From the NCBI GenBank assembly GCA_902587615.1, contig CACILY010000004.1, positions 1 to 56,821 on the forward strand: a stretch of 56,821 nucleotides of DNA, read 5' to 3'. Within the stretch, counting starts at the first letter, position 1; each line of letters begins with the position of its first letter. This DNA comes from an uncultured Prochlorococcus sp. (lineage in GTDB: Bacteria > Cyanobacteriota > Cyanobacteriia > PCC-6307 > Cyanobiaceae). A program made the translations under genes and the position numbers. The notes under the pieces were generated by a model that saw only the letters and a program-made list of their open reading frames with translations, searched no databases and was not told where the DNA came from. Shown piece by piece: positions 37,951-47,301 of this stretch.

Positions 37951-38360
37951 TGATTTAATTTGAAATTCGATTTATTAATACTTCAGCAATACTCGATTTA
38001 AAACATTTTTCACTTGATCTTAATGACGTGCAAATTATCTTAATAAATACATTCATTGATTTATTTAAAAGTAAAGGCATTAAGAAAGGACCTTTTAAGG
38101 TCCTTTCTTAATGCCTTTACTAGCAACGAATATCGAAGATTCTGCCTGGAGGCACCTGGGGCCAAGTTTCTAGAATAAGGCTTTATCTCCTATAAGGGCA
38201 CCTAGAACGATGCAGAGGAGAATCGACTGACTTGACGTACTTTTTTGGATGCCGCACCTAAATCATTGATCCTTGGCAATCCATACTAATTGAGTTGATC
38301 CTTGTCAATTCAGACGATAAGCCCTTTTTAATTTGAGACTGTTGGAGCAGGGGCCAGAAG
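37951..38360. other. Gene-free stretch with a long hairpin, possible non-coding RNA
   Basis: No protein gene is visible. The left part (37951-38070) must hold the promoter of the 38-aa peptide gene. At 38071-38120 lies a perfect inverted repeat. From 38121 to 38360 the base composition is less AT-rich than nearby gaps, and an imperfect direct repeat TTGATCCTTGnCAATnCA occurs at 38266 and 38295 (29-nt spacing). A minus-strand transcript ending at the hairpin would cover this part. Confidence 0.4.
38071..38120. terminator. Perfect 24-bp-arm hairpin, probable bidirectional terminator
   Basis: GTAAAGGCATTAAGAAAGG... pairs exactly with its reverse complement over 24 nt on each side of a 2-nt centre (TT at 38095-38096). 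The core AAGGACC/GGTCCTT flanked by A- and T-rich arms resembles other picocyanobacterial terminators, including the one at 56741-56794. No plus-strand gene ends nearby; on the minus strand it would end a transcript coming from the 38361-38570 ORF or a small RNA. Confidence 0.7.
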
Positions 38361-38570
38361 TCAGCTTGCTTCTAAAAAATACTCAGGTGGAGTATCAGCC
38401 ATGATGTGGTACCTCCGAAATCTGTAATTATCATTGTCCTGTTTTGCAATAAAAGCAATCAGCCTTAATGCCCATTGCCATCTGGCCTTAATCTTATGAT
38501 AATAGATGTTTGGCTTGGAATTTAAAGTCGAACATCCCCCTTTTTGGGGGCCAGGCAAAAGTAATTTCAT
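38361..38570 (-). CDS. Small ORF, possible lineage-specific protein
   Basis: A 69-aa ORF: the C-terminal part WQWALRLIAFIAKQDNDNYRFRRYHIMADTPPEYFLEAS looks like a real globular sequence, while the first 25 residues (LLLPGPQKGGCSTLNSKPN) look less protein-like. No family is recognised. It could be a remnant or a small picocyanobacterial protein with a later start. A transcript from it could end at the hairpin 240 nt downstream. Confidence 0.4.
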   Translation of the reverse strand: MKLLLPGPQKGGCSTLNSKPNIYYHKIKARWQWALRLIAFIAKQDNDNYRFRRYHIMADTPPEYFLEAS

Positions 38571-38761
38571 TGCAGTTAATTAATTAAGTTATCTATTTGG
38601 TTTCATTTCTTTTTTAGGTTTATATAAGAGATAATTTTCTTTTGTTTAAGTAGTAGCTAGTTATAATGATCAAATCTCACATCAGTCATATTAGATTTAT
38701 AATCTTTTTAACTAAAACTCTTTAATAGAAGATATTATGATTTTAATTTCGGAAAAAGCGA

Positions 38762-39337
38762 ATGAGTAAGCGCCTAAGCTGGCTTATCGTTGCAGTTTCC
38801 TTCTCTTCTGCAATATTATACCTAACCCCTTATATCTCTCTTTTTTCTTTCAAGAAAGCCATTGATAATAATGACTCTGCTGAGGCTGCTAAGTATATTG
38901 ACTTTATATCATTAAGAAAGAGTATTGGTTCTCAAGTTAAGTTTGTTTTAAGAGATAGAACCGCGCAAATGGGTAGTATTAATTCTCTTGTAGATATAAG
39001 TCTTTTTATGATTAACCCCATTCTTGATAATATGGTTGAATCAATTGTTGATTTTACTGTTACTCCTAATGGCCTGGCATTGCTTGTGAATAATGGAGAA
39101 TTGTCAAATAATAGTTTAGACAGTCTTCCAAAACAAACTCAAGGTAATCATTTGAATGATTCGGAGCCTAAAATTAGCCTTTACTATAAATCTTTAAATG
39201 AATTTATTTTAAGTAGTCAGGTTAAGGATATTAATGAGCCAATTATAATATCTTTAAGAAGAGAAAGAGTTGTGTTTTGGAAAATATCTCAAGCTTTGTT
39301 GCCAATAGAATCTATTCTTTCAGTAGAATATAAATAA
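38762..39337 (+). CDS. DUF2939 family protein
   Basis: A 191-aa protein with an N-terminal membrane anchor or signal segment (LSWLIVAVSFSSAILYLTPYISLF, residues 4-27), followed by FKKAIDNNDSAEAAKYIDFISLRKSIGSQVKFVLRD, the hallmark of DUF2939 (accumulation of a D-x-DF-x-x-LR pattern after a Pro-Tyr-rich span). Its role is unknown; the bulk should be outside the cytoplasm. ATG at 38762. No operon partner is evident. Confidence 0.7.
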   Translation: MSKRLSWLIVAVSFSSAILYLTPYISLFSFKKAIDNNDSAEAAKYIDFISLRKSIGSQVKFVLRDRTAQMGSINSLVDISLFMINPILDNMVESIVDFTVTPNGLALLVNNGELSNNSLDSLPKQTQGNHLNDSEPKISLYYKSLNEFILSSQVKDINEPIIISLRRERVVFWKISQALLPIESILSVEYK

Positions 39338-39440
39338 TCAGTCTGGTCTTTATAATTATTAGCCTTTAGTCAAATTTATTTAGTGACTAGGGCACTCATT
39401 GTATTAATGTTGATGATACCCAATTTCAGGGGTACCTCGC

Positions 39441-39668
39441 ATGGACTTTTCTAACATCTCTATTGTAAAAGTTATTATGCTGCTTTTTAAGAGGGCTGAA
39501 TCAACTCCCATTAAAAAACTGCGTAATGATCTGAATTGTGAAATAAATCAATTAACGTTTTGGCCATCAGGAGAAATGGCGTATACAGCCATAAAACAAG
39601 TTAACTATCTACGAGTTCAAGATAAGTTTAAAGAAGCTGATTCCATTTTAAGTGAATGGAATTTCTAG
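39441..39668 (+). CDS. Small hypothetical protein
   Basis: A 75-aa product (MDFSNISIVKVIMLLFKRAESTPIKKLRNDLNCEINQLTFWP...). It is basic at the N-terminus and probably helical at the C-terminus (QVNYLRVQDKFKEADSILSEWNF). I do not recognise a family. The ORF has a sensible ATG start and stands alone between DUF2939 and dnaA. The 208 nt from here to dnaA show no DnaA-box cluster. Confidence 0.5.
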   Translation: MDFSNISIVKVIMLLFKRAESTPIKKLRNDLNCEINQLTFWPSGEMAYTAIKQVNYLRVQDKFKEADSILSEWNF

Positions 39669-39876
39669 AGATAATTCGGTATCCGCTTAGGATATTGATG
39701 AAATAGGCCAAGAAAATGAAGCTGAGATTTTTGTTGCAATGACTTCATTCAATTTGTATTGATTCAGAGCTTTAAGGGCTTTCAACATTAATAACCCTGT
39801 TACAGCAACCTTTGTGAGGATCTAAGACAAAAGATTAAAACCACATCTCCTAAAGAATTAATGACCAATTTCGAAT

Positions 39877-41298
39877 ATGAGCCTAGATTCAATCTCTAAG
39901 AACAAAATTACAGTGCTAAGCGGTGATGAGATTTGGAGGAAAATCCAGAACTCTCTTCAACAAAACTTAAGCAAGCCTTCATACGAAACCTGGATTAGAC
40001 CTACGCTGTTCAGTCTCTTTGAAGAAGAGCTGCTTACTTTGCTTGCTCCTAATCCTTTCTCGAGCAATTATCTTAAAAAGCATTATTCAAAAACTATTGA
40101 AAAGCTAGCGAGTGAGATCTGCAATAGGCCTATTAAAGTTAACTTTAAGACTAAGGATGAAAAACAAGTTTCTATTGAACCTCCTTCTACAGAGTTTATT
40201 TCGCCTTCCTCTCTCCCTGGGCCTAGTAAGAGTCCTGAAACGCCCGGTAAGTCAATTAAAAAGAATTTTCCTTTATTGAACTCAAGATATGTATTTAATA
40301 GATTCGTTGTTGGCCCTAATAGTCGGATGGCACATGCTGCTGCCATGGCGGTAGCAGAAGCCCCTGGCCGTGAATTTAATCCTCTTTTTATTTGTGGTGG
40401 TGTTGGATTAGGAAAAACACATCTTATGCAGGCTATTGGACATTATCGCTTGGAAATTGATCCAAATGCAAAGGTTACCTATGTCTCTACTGAGACTTTT
40501 ACTAATGATTTGATTATTGCAATAAGGAAATCTGGAATGCAATCATTTAGAGATAGATATAGAGCTGCTGATTTACTACTAGTAGATGATATTCAATTTA
40601 TAGAAGGAAAGGAGTATACCCAAGAAGAGTTCTTTTATACCTTCAATGCCCTTCATGAAGCGGGACGGCAGATTGTTCTGACAAGTGATAGGCCTCCTAA
40701 TCAAATTCCTAGGCTTCAAGAACGTTTGATTTCGAGATTCTCTATGGGATTGATTGCAGATATTCAGGTGCCGGATTTAGAGACAAGGATGGCTATTTTG
40801 CAAAAGAAAGCTGAGCAGGAACGTATGCGTCTGCCAAGGGATTTAATTCAATTTATTGCAGGACGATTCACTTCAAATATTAGAGAACTAGAAGGTGCTT
40901 TCACTAGAGCTGTCGCATTTGCTTCTATTACAGGGTTACCGATGAATGTGGAATCAGTAGCTCCATTATTAGACCCAATTGGTCAAGGTGTTGAGGTAAC
41001 CCCTCGACAGCTTCTTGATAAAGTTGCAGAGGTATTTCAGGTTACAGTAGAGGAAATGAAAAGCGTTAGTAGACGAAGAGCTGTTAGCCAATCTCGACAA
41101 GTAGGCATGTATTTAATGCGTCATAGTACAGATTTGAGCTTGCCTCGAATTGGCGAGGCATTTGGGGGGAAAGATCACACAACAGTTATCTATGCGATTG
41201 AACAAGTGGAAAAGAAGTTATCTAGTGATCCAGATTTAGCAAGTAAAGTTCAGCGTGTGAAAGATTTGCTTCAAATAGATTCTAGAAAACGAAGTTAG
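39877..41298 (+). CDS. dnaA: Chromosomal replication initiator DnaA
   Basis: A 473-aa AAA+ initiator that in most bacteria opens the origin. Domain I is at the N-terminus ([24 protein letters not shown]); a Pro/Ser linker follows around residues 105-135; the AAA+ core has Walker [19 protein letters not shown], Walker [15 protein letters not shown], and sensor regions; domain IV shows [18 protein letters not shown], the DNA-binding signature. In picocyanobacteria the gene is not a marker of the origin. Its last 4 nt overlap the convergent ParB-like gene. Confidence 0.96.
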   Translation: MSLDSISKNKITVLSGDEIWRKIQNSLQQNLSKPSYETWIRPTLFSLFEEELLTLLAPNPFSSNYLKKHYSKTIEKLASEICNRPIKVNFKTKDEKQVSIEPPSTEFISPSSLPGPSKSPETPGKSIKKNFPLLNSRYVFNRFVVGPNSRMAHAAAMAVAEAPGREFNPLFICGGVGLGKTHLMQAIGHYRLEIDPNAKVTYVSTETFTNDLIIAIRKSGMQSFRDRYRAADLLLVDDIQFIEGKEYTQEEFFYTFNALHEAGRQIVLTSDRPPNQIPRLQERLISRFSMGLIADIQVPDLETRMAILQKKAEQERMRLPRDLIQFIAGRFTSNIRELEGAFTRAVAFASITGLPMNVESVAPLLDPIGQGVEVTPRQLLDKVAEVFQVTVEEMKSVSRRRAVSQSRQVGMYLMRHSTDLSLPRIGEAFGGKDHTTVIYAIEQVEKKLSSDPDLASKVQRVKDLLQIDSRKRS

Positions 41299-41960
41299 CA
41301 CTTTGCTCCGCTCCATCCGGCAAGATGAGATGCGGTGAACGAACAGATTAATTTTCTTGCTACAGGAAGAGCTGGTGCAAGATTTTTTGAGTTAAAAGGA
41401 GGTAAGGGCCTACGACGTAGCCATGTACACCAGTAATACTCATGATAAGGAATTGATGGATTCTTAACGATTAAATTTTCTCTTTTTAATTTCCAAACAA
41501 GGCTTCTATAAGGATCATCTTTCATTTCTAAAAGGCTTATAGGAAGAGATTGAGCGGACTGAGGGCCGACACCTCTATTGTCATAAAGATAAAGCCAACC
41601 CTTATTTGCAAGATAGTCAAGACTGTCTTGCACTTTTTCTGTATTTATTTGACTAACTATGTAGCCATATGCCATTAATTCTTCGTTTATTTCAATTAAT
41701 GCTCTTAGTCGATGATGACGGTCTAGCATCCACAGCTCATCATTAAGGTTGCTAACTAAAGGAACAGGTTTGTTTTTGAAGTAGGAAAGTCTTTCATTAT
41801 CGCTTAACTGAGTAAACTCTTGCTTCCGTTGCAATACTTCTGCCAGTCCGATGCACATTTGAGTTGGGTGTAGGCTTTTGATCTTTACTTTGAAAAGCTG
41901 TTGATTTGTTTTGGGGTTAGGGATAGAGGAATAAGAAATAGAGGATAGGTTTGTTGACAT
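41295..41960 (-). CDS. ParB/Srx-like nuclease-domain protein
   Basis: A 221-aa protein with [25 protein letters not shown] and [17 protein letters not shown], which match the putative ParB-like nuclease (ParBc_2) domain: the first motif replaces the usual ParB box entry, and DRHHRL resembles the G-x-HR motif. There is no HTH as in chromosome-partitioning ParB, so a role in segregation is not implied. The C-terminus [22 protein letters not shown] is conserved-looking. It is convergent with dnaA, overlapping by 4 nt. Confidence 0.65.
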   Translation of the reverse strand: MSTNLSSISYSSIPNPKTNQQLFKVKIKSLHPTQMCIGLAEVLQRKQEFTQLSDNERLSYFKNKPVPLVSNLNDELWMLDRHHRLRALIEINEELMAYGYIVSQINTEKVQDSLDYLANKGWLYLYDNRGVGPQSAQSLPISLLEMKDDPYRSLVWKLKRENLIVKNPSIPYHEYYWCTWLRRRPLPPFNSKNLAPALPVARKLICSFTASHLAGWSGAKC

Positions 41961-42022
41961 GTAATTCCTGTTTTATTTGGAAAGTAAGTAGATGAATATG
42001 TTGAGGATGTGAAAGAAGACGG

Positions 42023-43291
42023 TTAATTAGATATTGATTGTTTTAGAAAAGGATCTGGGTTTTGGTCAAATCTATTATTAAAAGGTATGGACAATCCTTG
42101 CTCTACTCCATCAAGACTAGCTGTGTATTCAAGGGCTTGGCGAAGTTTTCTTGCGGAAAGTAATGGCATGTCTCTTGGTACTGATATTCGATCTTTTAGA
42201 TAGCGTAAGCCTGCGGCACTGTTTTTAAGAGGTATACAAGTTTTACCTGAAATCATCAATGTCAGAGCAGCTCTTAATGGTTGATCAAAAGAATCGCTGT
42301 CTAGAGGATTTACTAGCATTATTTTTTCACGATGTTTGATAACCCTTTCTAATGCAGTTTTTTCGGCATCATATTTTGTGGATGTTTTAAATGAGCTTTC
42401 TAGATCTCCGAGCCCCTCTCCTATATCAATTAGATGAGCTAACTTTTTTTGTCTAGAATTAGGCGTTAACCAACAGCCACCCATTTGAGGAGGCAGGTCA
42501 TGGGCATGTGTGTGAAAATCGGATTGCGTTCCTCTATAAATACTATCCTGTTCGAGAGTCCTAAACCATTTATCTATTAATAAGTAGTCTTCTCTTATGC
42601 AAACACCTTTGTAGTAAGTAAGTGATGCATTCATTCTTTCTAAGTATGGGATAAATATCACATCCGCACTACCAGGAAAAATTATTCCAGAACTATGTTT
42701 AGTAGGATCTAGTAAAAAAGATTTGTCTTTATGTAGGTGGCCTTCAAGCTCCTTGGCTATAAAGTGAAATTGTTCTCTTCTTTTTGTCTCTTCATTGTTA
42801 CCTCTAACTGGACTGCATAGCCATATGCACCAAGCCCTAAATAATTTTCTTTCTAAATTGCGTAAGTGAATACAGTCGGGATGCTCTAAAGGTTTCCCTA
42901 AGTAGCCAAATGCTTTTTCTAGGGCCAAGATTATTTGATCACTTTCTGTGATTAATCTTTGATCTATTTCTATTGCTGGGAGCATGCCAGATGGAACTTT
43001 TTTTAAATACCAATCTTCTTTACGCCCATAACAGCGCATAGTGACTTTCCTTATTTGATATGGAATCCTTTTCCATTCCAGCCAAAGCCAAACTTTCTGA
43101 CAATATGGGCACCACGCATGATGATCTCTATATAAAGTCACTCTCACGTCTTTTGCAGATTGTCCAAATAAACGAATTAATGCATAAGGATTATTTGGAC
43201 CCTCTATTCGGTTGCTTTCTAATGAGGAGAGTTTTGATAATTCATTCCAACTTAATGCTTTAGTGGATTCTTTCATTGATTTGGACAACAA
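42023..43291 (-). CDS. Glutathione S-transferase-like protein with CPYC motif
   Basis: A 422-aa protein. VRVTLYRDHHAWCPYCQKVWLWLEWKRIPYQIRKVTM is a thioredoxin-fold N-terminal GST domain with a glutaredoxin-like CPYC (Cys61-Cys64), and KVPSGMLPAIEIDQRLITESDQIILALE continues the family pattern (cis-Pro and Glu-Ser). The helical C-terminal domain follows, and an additional 150-residue region lies beyond a normal GST. It may reduce or conjugate with glutathione. It is divergent from glutathione reductase across only 27 nt; Met6 is an alternative start. Confidence 0.75.
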   Translation of the reverse strand: MLSKSMKESTKALSWNELSKLSSLESNRIEGPNNPYALIRLFGQSAKDVRVTLYRDHHAWCPYCQKVWLWLEWKRIPYQIRKVTMRCYGRKEDWYLKKVPSGMLPAIEIDQRLITESDQIILALEKAFGYLGKPLEHPDCIHLRNLERKLFRAWCIWLCSPVRGNNEETKRREQFHFIAKELEGHLHKDKSFLLDPTKHSSGIIFPGSADVIFIPYLERMNASLTYYKGVCIREDYLLIDKWFRTLEQDSIYRGTQSDFHTHAHDLPPQMGGCWLTPNSRQKKLAHLIDIGEGLGDLESSFKTSTKYDAEKTALERVIKHREKIMLVNPLDSDSFDQPLRAALTLMISGKTCIPLKNSAAGLRYLKDRISVPRDMPLLSARKLRQALEYTASLDGVEQGLSIPFNNRFDQNPDPFLKQSISN

Positions 43292-43318
43292 TTGGAGTAA
43301 TAGAGTTCGGTTTTTTTC

Positions 43319-44674
43319 TTGAAAGATTCTTTTGACTTAATAGTATTAGGAGCTGGTTCAGGTGGATTGGCTGCGGCTAAAAGGGCTGCCTCCTATGGAG
43401 CTAAAGTCGCAATTATTGAAGGAGATCGCGTTGGTGGTACATGTGTAATTCGAGGATGTGTTCCTAAGAAATTGTTGGTCTATGGTTCTTTGTATGGACA
43501 TTATCTTGAAAATGCTAGTAGCTATGGAGTTCAATTTAGTGGGGTTAAATTTGACACTGGAAAATTGTTGTCAAATGTGAGGAAAGAAGTTGATCGTTTA
43601 AATAAGTTGCATATTCAATTCTTGTCTAAATCAGGTGTTGAGCTTTTTACAGGTTGGGGCAGATTTACTGGACCTAATTCAATCTCAATAAGGAAATCTG
43701 ATGATAAGCAAGAAAATTTAGAACTTTCAGCAAAACATATTTTGGTAGCTGTAGGTGGACAGCCTATTCGGCCTGATATTAAAGGAGCTTCTTTGGGATG
43801 GGTTAGTGACGATATGTTTTTACAGCAGACTTACCCTGAAAAAGTAATAATTATTGGAGGAGGGTTTATTGCGTGCGAATTTGCTTCTATTCTTAACGGA
43901 ATTGGAGTTGAGGTTACGCAATTAGTTAGAGGACCTGAACTTTTAAGAGGGTTTGATCTTGAATTAGCACGATCTCTCAAAGAAGGAATGAAAGGGAACG
44001 GAATTGATTTACGATTTAACACTTCTTTGTTAGGAATAGAGGGTAAGAACGGAGATATGACTGTGATTACAAATAATAATAAATATAATACTGCTGGTGT
44101 TCTCTTTGCTGTAGGAAGAAAGCCCTATCTTAAAGGTCTTGATATAGATAAAGCAGGTGTAAGAGTTATGGATAATAAAATCGAAGTTGATCAATTTAAT
44201 ATGACAAATATTCCTGGAATTTATGCTATTGGAGATGTTACTAATAGAATAAATCTTACACCTGTTGCAATTTCTGAGGGGAGGAACTTCTCTGATAGAT
44301 TATATGCAAATAAAGATGGTTTTGTAAGTTATCAATTAGTACCAAAGGCAGTATTTAGTCAACCTGAGATTGCATCGGTTGGACTTAGTGAAGAGGAAGC
44401 ATTTAATAAGTTTCCTGGCCAAATTAAAATTTATAAATCTACCTTTCGCCCTATGTCAAACTCCTTATCTCAGAAAGGAGGGAAGTGTCTTATGAAATTA
44501 ATTGTTGAAATTAAATCAGAGAAAATTATCGGCTGTCACATGATTGGGGAACATTCCGCAGAAATAATTCAAATGGCTTCAATATCTTTAATGATGGGTG
44601 CAAAAAAAGAAGATTTTGATAAAACTATGGCACTTCATCCAACATTAGCAGAAGAGTTTGTGACTATGAAATAG
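43319..44674 (+). CDS. gor: Glutathione reductase
   Basis: A flavoprotein disulfide reductase, 451 aa, using NADPH to reduce oxidised glutathione. DLIVLGAGSGGLAAAKRAASYG binds FAD; the redox-active motif GGTCVIRGCVPKK has Cys42 and Cys47; VIIIGGGFIACEFASILNGIGVEVTQL binds NADPH, and the GR-typical end is MALHPTLAEEFVTM with His440 and Glu445. The start is TTG at 43319. Alternatives such as a mycothione or trypanothione reductase are unlikely in cyanobacteria. It is divergent from a GST gene, fitting a shared glutathione function. Confidence 0.9.
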   Translation: MKDSFDLIVLGAGSGGLAAAKRAASYGAKVAIIEGDRVGGTCVIRGCVPKKLLVYGSLYGHYLENASSYGVQFSGVKFDTGKLLSNVRKEVDRLNKLHIQFLSKSGVELFTGWGRFTGPNSISIRKSDDKQENLELSAKHILVAVGGQPIRPDIKGASLGWVSDDMFLQQTYPEKVIIIGGGFIACEFASILNGIGVEVTQLVRGPELLRGFDLELARSLKEGMKGNGIDLRFNTSLLGIEGKNGDMTVITNNNKYNTAGVLFAVGRKPYLKGLDIDKAGVRVMDNKIEVDQFNMTNIPGIYAIGDVTNRINLTPVAISEGRNFSDRLYANKDGFVSYQLVPKAVFSQPEIASVGLSEEEAFNKFPGQIKIYKSTFRPMSNSLSQKGGKCLMKLIVEIKSEKIIGCHMIGEHSAEIIQMASISLMMGAKKEDFDKTMALHPTLAEEFVTMK

Positions 44675-44723
44675 CTATTATATTTAGATATAAATTCTAT
44701 GAGAATAACATGTTATTTCTTCT

Positions 44724-45824
44724 TTAAGAAATATCCCTTTCTTTTAATTTAATTGCCCAGTATTCAATTGATTTGAATGTTATCAAAATCATTGACACAG
44801 GAAGGACTACACAAATAATTAGCAATCTGAAATTATTAACTATATCTGGAAAAGTATGCGGAAGTATTTGATCTGTTAGGTATAAGAAATATATCCCCAA
44901 AAGGCTTGCTCCTTCTAGCCTGCTGATTTCTCCTTTAGTCCAAAAAATTGGTAAGCACGCAAGAGTGGATAAAACCATTATGGGAAAGTCTTTTTGGATT
45001 AAGATCTGTTCAACTTGTATACCCTTATTCCCTGCAAAAAGAGCACAGCTACTTAGAACTAATAGTTGATTTAAAAGACTACTGCCAATGACATTCCCTA
45101 TGGCCAGATCTGTTCGTCCTTTCATTGAAGCGACTAGAGAAGTAATTAGTTCAGGCATAGATGTTCCTGCTGAAACGATAGTCAGACCTATTACTGCTTC
45201 ACTGATTCCAAGTGATATCGCAAGAAAAGTGGCTCCATTAACTAATAAGTTTGAACCAAGAGTTAATAAAAGTATTCCAACTACTAGAAATGCAATTGAA
45301 AAACCCCATTGATTGAAAGAAGAGTTTCTTACTGTTAAAGGCTTATTACCTAAATCATCTTGGGAGTCTTCTTTTACGGTTCTTATTTCCCATGCGGTAT
45401 TAATTAATAAGGCAATTAACAGAGCTAATCCTGATTGCCAAGTAATCGTTCCAGCGGATGCCATTCCCCATACTGCGGCTGATACTGCTAAAAGTAAGGG
45501 GACATCCCTTCTGATAAGGCGACTTTCTACTTTTAAAGGAAGAACTAATGCGCTACTACCAAGAACAACTAAGACATTGAAAATATTACTTCCAACGACA
45601 TTACTTACTGCAAGTGCATCTGAACCTTTGATAAAGGAATTTAAGCTAACGAAAAGCTCAGGAGCACTTGTACCTAAAGAGACGATGGTTAAACCTATTA
45701 CAAGTTGAGGAATGCCTAGGATTCGAGCCAGTGATACTGATCCCTGTACAAATAGCTCTCCCCCACCAAACAATAAACCTATCCCTGCTAATAACTCAAT
45801 AATTGAAATCAAGAAAGATTGCAT
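44724..45824 (-). CDS. Calcium/sodium antiporter (CaCA, YrbG type)
   Basis: A 366-aa membrane exchanger with about ten spans. The two inverted alpha-repeat motifs are clear: VIGLTIVSLGTSAPELFVSLNSFIKGSDALAVSNVVGSNIFNVLVVLG and VIGLTIVSAGTSMPELITSLVASMKGRTDLAIGNVIGSSLLNQLLVL, each with the GTSxPE ion-binding core. It should export Ca2+ (or another cation) in exchange for Na+. It is divergent from pyrC. Confidence 0.92.
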   Translation of the reverse strand: MQSFLISIIELLAGIGLLFGGGELFVQGSVSLARILGIPQLVIGLTIVSLGTSAPELFVSLNSFIKGSDALAVSNVVGSNIFNVLVVLGSSALVLPLKVESRLIRRDVPLLLAVSAAVWGMASAGTITWQSGLALLIALLINTAWEIRTVKEDSQDDLGNKPLTVRNSSFNQWGFSIAFLVVGILLLTLGSNLLVNGATFLAISLGISEAVIGLTIVSAGTSMPELITSLVASMKGRTDLAIGNVIGSSLLNQLLVLSSCALFAGNKGIQVEQILIQKDFPIMVLSTLACLPIFWTKGEISRLEGASLLGIYFLYLTDQILPHTFPDIVNNFRLLIICVVLPVSMILITFKSIEYWAIKLKERDIS

Positions 45825-45966
45825 AGGTTTCTTGGCACGATTTTTTAAGTGTTTCCTTTCAGGAAATGTTATTTGGTTGAGATCTTTTCATTAGTCATTT
45901 TCCTATTAGATTGATATTTAAATCTTCTTAGGTAAATGGTACCTAATTTATTGATCCTATATAGAG

Positions 45967-47040
45967 TTGATTAATTTGAATTCTTCCCCAGTCCAATTAA
46001 GTTTGCGTCAGCCTGACGATTGGCATTTACATCTTAGGGACGATCACCTGTTAAAGGTGACCGTCCCTCATTCAGCACGTATTTTTCGTAGGGCAGTTAT
46101 CATGCCTAATCTTTCTCCTCCTATTACGAGCATAGAGGCTGCTCGAAATTATAGGCAAAGAATATTAAATCAAGTCCCTACGCAGTTATCATTTACTCCT
46201 TTGATGACTGCTTATCTAACTGACTCTCTGCCTCCAGAAGTTTTAGAGCAAGGTTATTCAGATGGTGTGTTTTTTGCAGCAAAGCTTTACCCTGCGAATG
46301 CAACGACTAATTCATCTCTAGGTGTTAGTGATATTTCTCTCATTGACTCTCTGCTGGAGACAATGGAAAAGATAAATATGCCATTGTTAGTTCATGGAGA
46401 AGTAACTGATCCGGGCGTTGATGTATTCGATCGAGAAGCAGTTTTTATAGAACGTTATCTTCAGCCTATGTTGAAGAGATTTTCCAACTTACGTGTTGTT
46501 TTAGAGCACATCACCACCAAGAATGCTGTTGAGTTTGTTGAGACAAGTGGTTTTAATCTTGCTGCAACAATTACACCTCATCACTTACATATAAATAGGA
46601 ATGCAATGTTTTTAGGTGGCTTTCGCAGCGACTTTTATTGTCTGCCCATCGCAAAAAGAGAAGATCATCGACTGGCTTTACGTGATGCGGCTACAAGTGG
46701 CAAGCCATGCTTTTTTCTTGGAACTGATTCCGCTCCTCATGTACGTTCTCAGAAAGAAAATGCGTGCGGATGTGCAGGGATTTTTAATGCACCGTTCGCT
46801 TTAGAGAGTTATGCGGAAGTTTTTGATGAAGAAGGTAAAATTGATCGTCTAGAGGCCTTTGCTAGTGAATATGGCCCCTTATTTTATGGTTTACCACCAA
46901 ATACTAATACGATTAAATTAAGAAGGAACGAGCATGTAATCCCTAGAAATTACTCTTTTAAAGATCATGATTTAAAACCAGAGTCTTTTGTTCCTTTTCA
47001 TGCGGGAGAGACTCTAAAATGGTTTGCTGAAGCTGAATAA
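45967..47040 (+). CDS. pyrC: Dihydroorotase
   Basis: A 357-aa class II dihydroorotase of pyrimidine synthesis. QPDDWHLHLRD has the HxH zinc ligands; AAKLYPANATTNSSLGV contains the carbamylated Lys; MPLLVHGEVTD, VLEHITT and LAATITPHHLHINRN carry further zinc His; FLGTDSAPH the catalytic Asp. The start is TTG at 45967 (MINLNSS); the TTG two codons later is an alternative. It is divergent from the antiporter gene and lies 113 nt upstream of tRNA-Leu. Confidence 0.95.
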   Translation: MINLNSSPVQLSLRQPDDWHLHLRDDHLLKVTVPHSARIFRRAVIMPNLSPPITSIEAARNYRQRILNQVPTQLSFTPLMTAYLTDSLPPEVLEQGYSDGVFFAAKLYPANATTNSSLGVSDISLIDSLLETMEKINMPLLVHGEVTDPGVDVFDREAVFIERYLQPMLKRFSNLRVVLEHITTKNAVEFVETSGFNLAATITPHHLHINRNAMFLGGFRSDFYCLPIAKREDHRLALRDAATSGKPCFFLGTDSAPHVRSQKENACGCAGIFNAPFALESYAEVFDEEGKIDRLEAFASEYGPLFYGLPPNTNTIKLRRNEHVIPRNYSFKDHDLKPESFVPFHAGETLKWFAEAE

Positions 47041-47153
47041 AAATATAAAGCCAGCTAGTTTTTTGTTTTCAACTTCTAATTATCTTTTGAAGGTTTTATA
47101 TTCTCTTTATATGAAAAAACCGGCTCGAAGACTCTTCATAATTGGTTTTAAAT

Positions 47154-47238
47154 GGGAGTAGGGGGACTTGAACCCCCACGGCCTAAAGCGGCCAACAGAT
47201 TTTAAGTCTGGCGCGTCTACCAATTCCGCCATACTCCC
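47154..47238 (-). tRNA. tRNA-Leu (UAA)
   Basis: 85 nt on the minus strand. Acceptor arms GGGAGTA/TACTCCC pair; the D-arm region GGCGGAATTGGTAGACGCGC is of leucine type; the anticodon loop CTTAAAA gives anticodon TAA; a long variable arm (TGGCCGCTTTAGGCCG) marks class II; the T arm is GGGGGTTCAAGTCCCCC. The anticodon loop has no group I intron, unlike many cyanobacteria. Confidence 0.96.
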
Positions 47239-47301
47239 TTGAAAAGGATGGGCTACCCACCCTAACCTGATCTTAGATTTAGATATGCAATTTTCTTCAT
47301 A

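Noticed and set aside
39669-39876. Possible replication origin next to dnaA
   Set aside because: No cluster of DnaA boxes or AT-rich 13-mers is visible, and dnaA is not an origin marker in these cyanobacteria.
45088-45708. Two plus-strand ORFs of 74 and 131 aa over the antiporter gene
   Set aside because: Shadows of the repeated alpha-motifs of the CaCA antiporter on the opposite strand.
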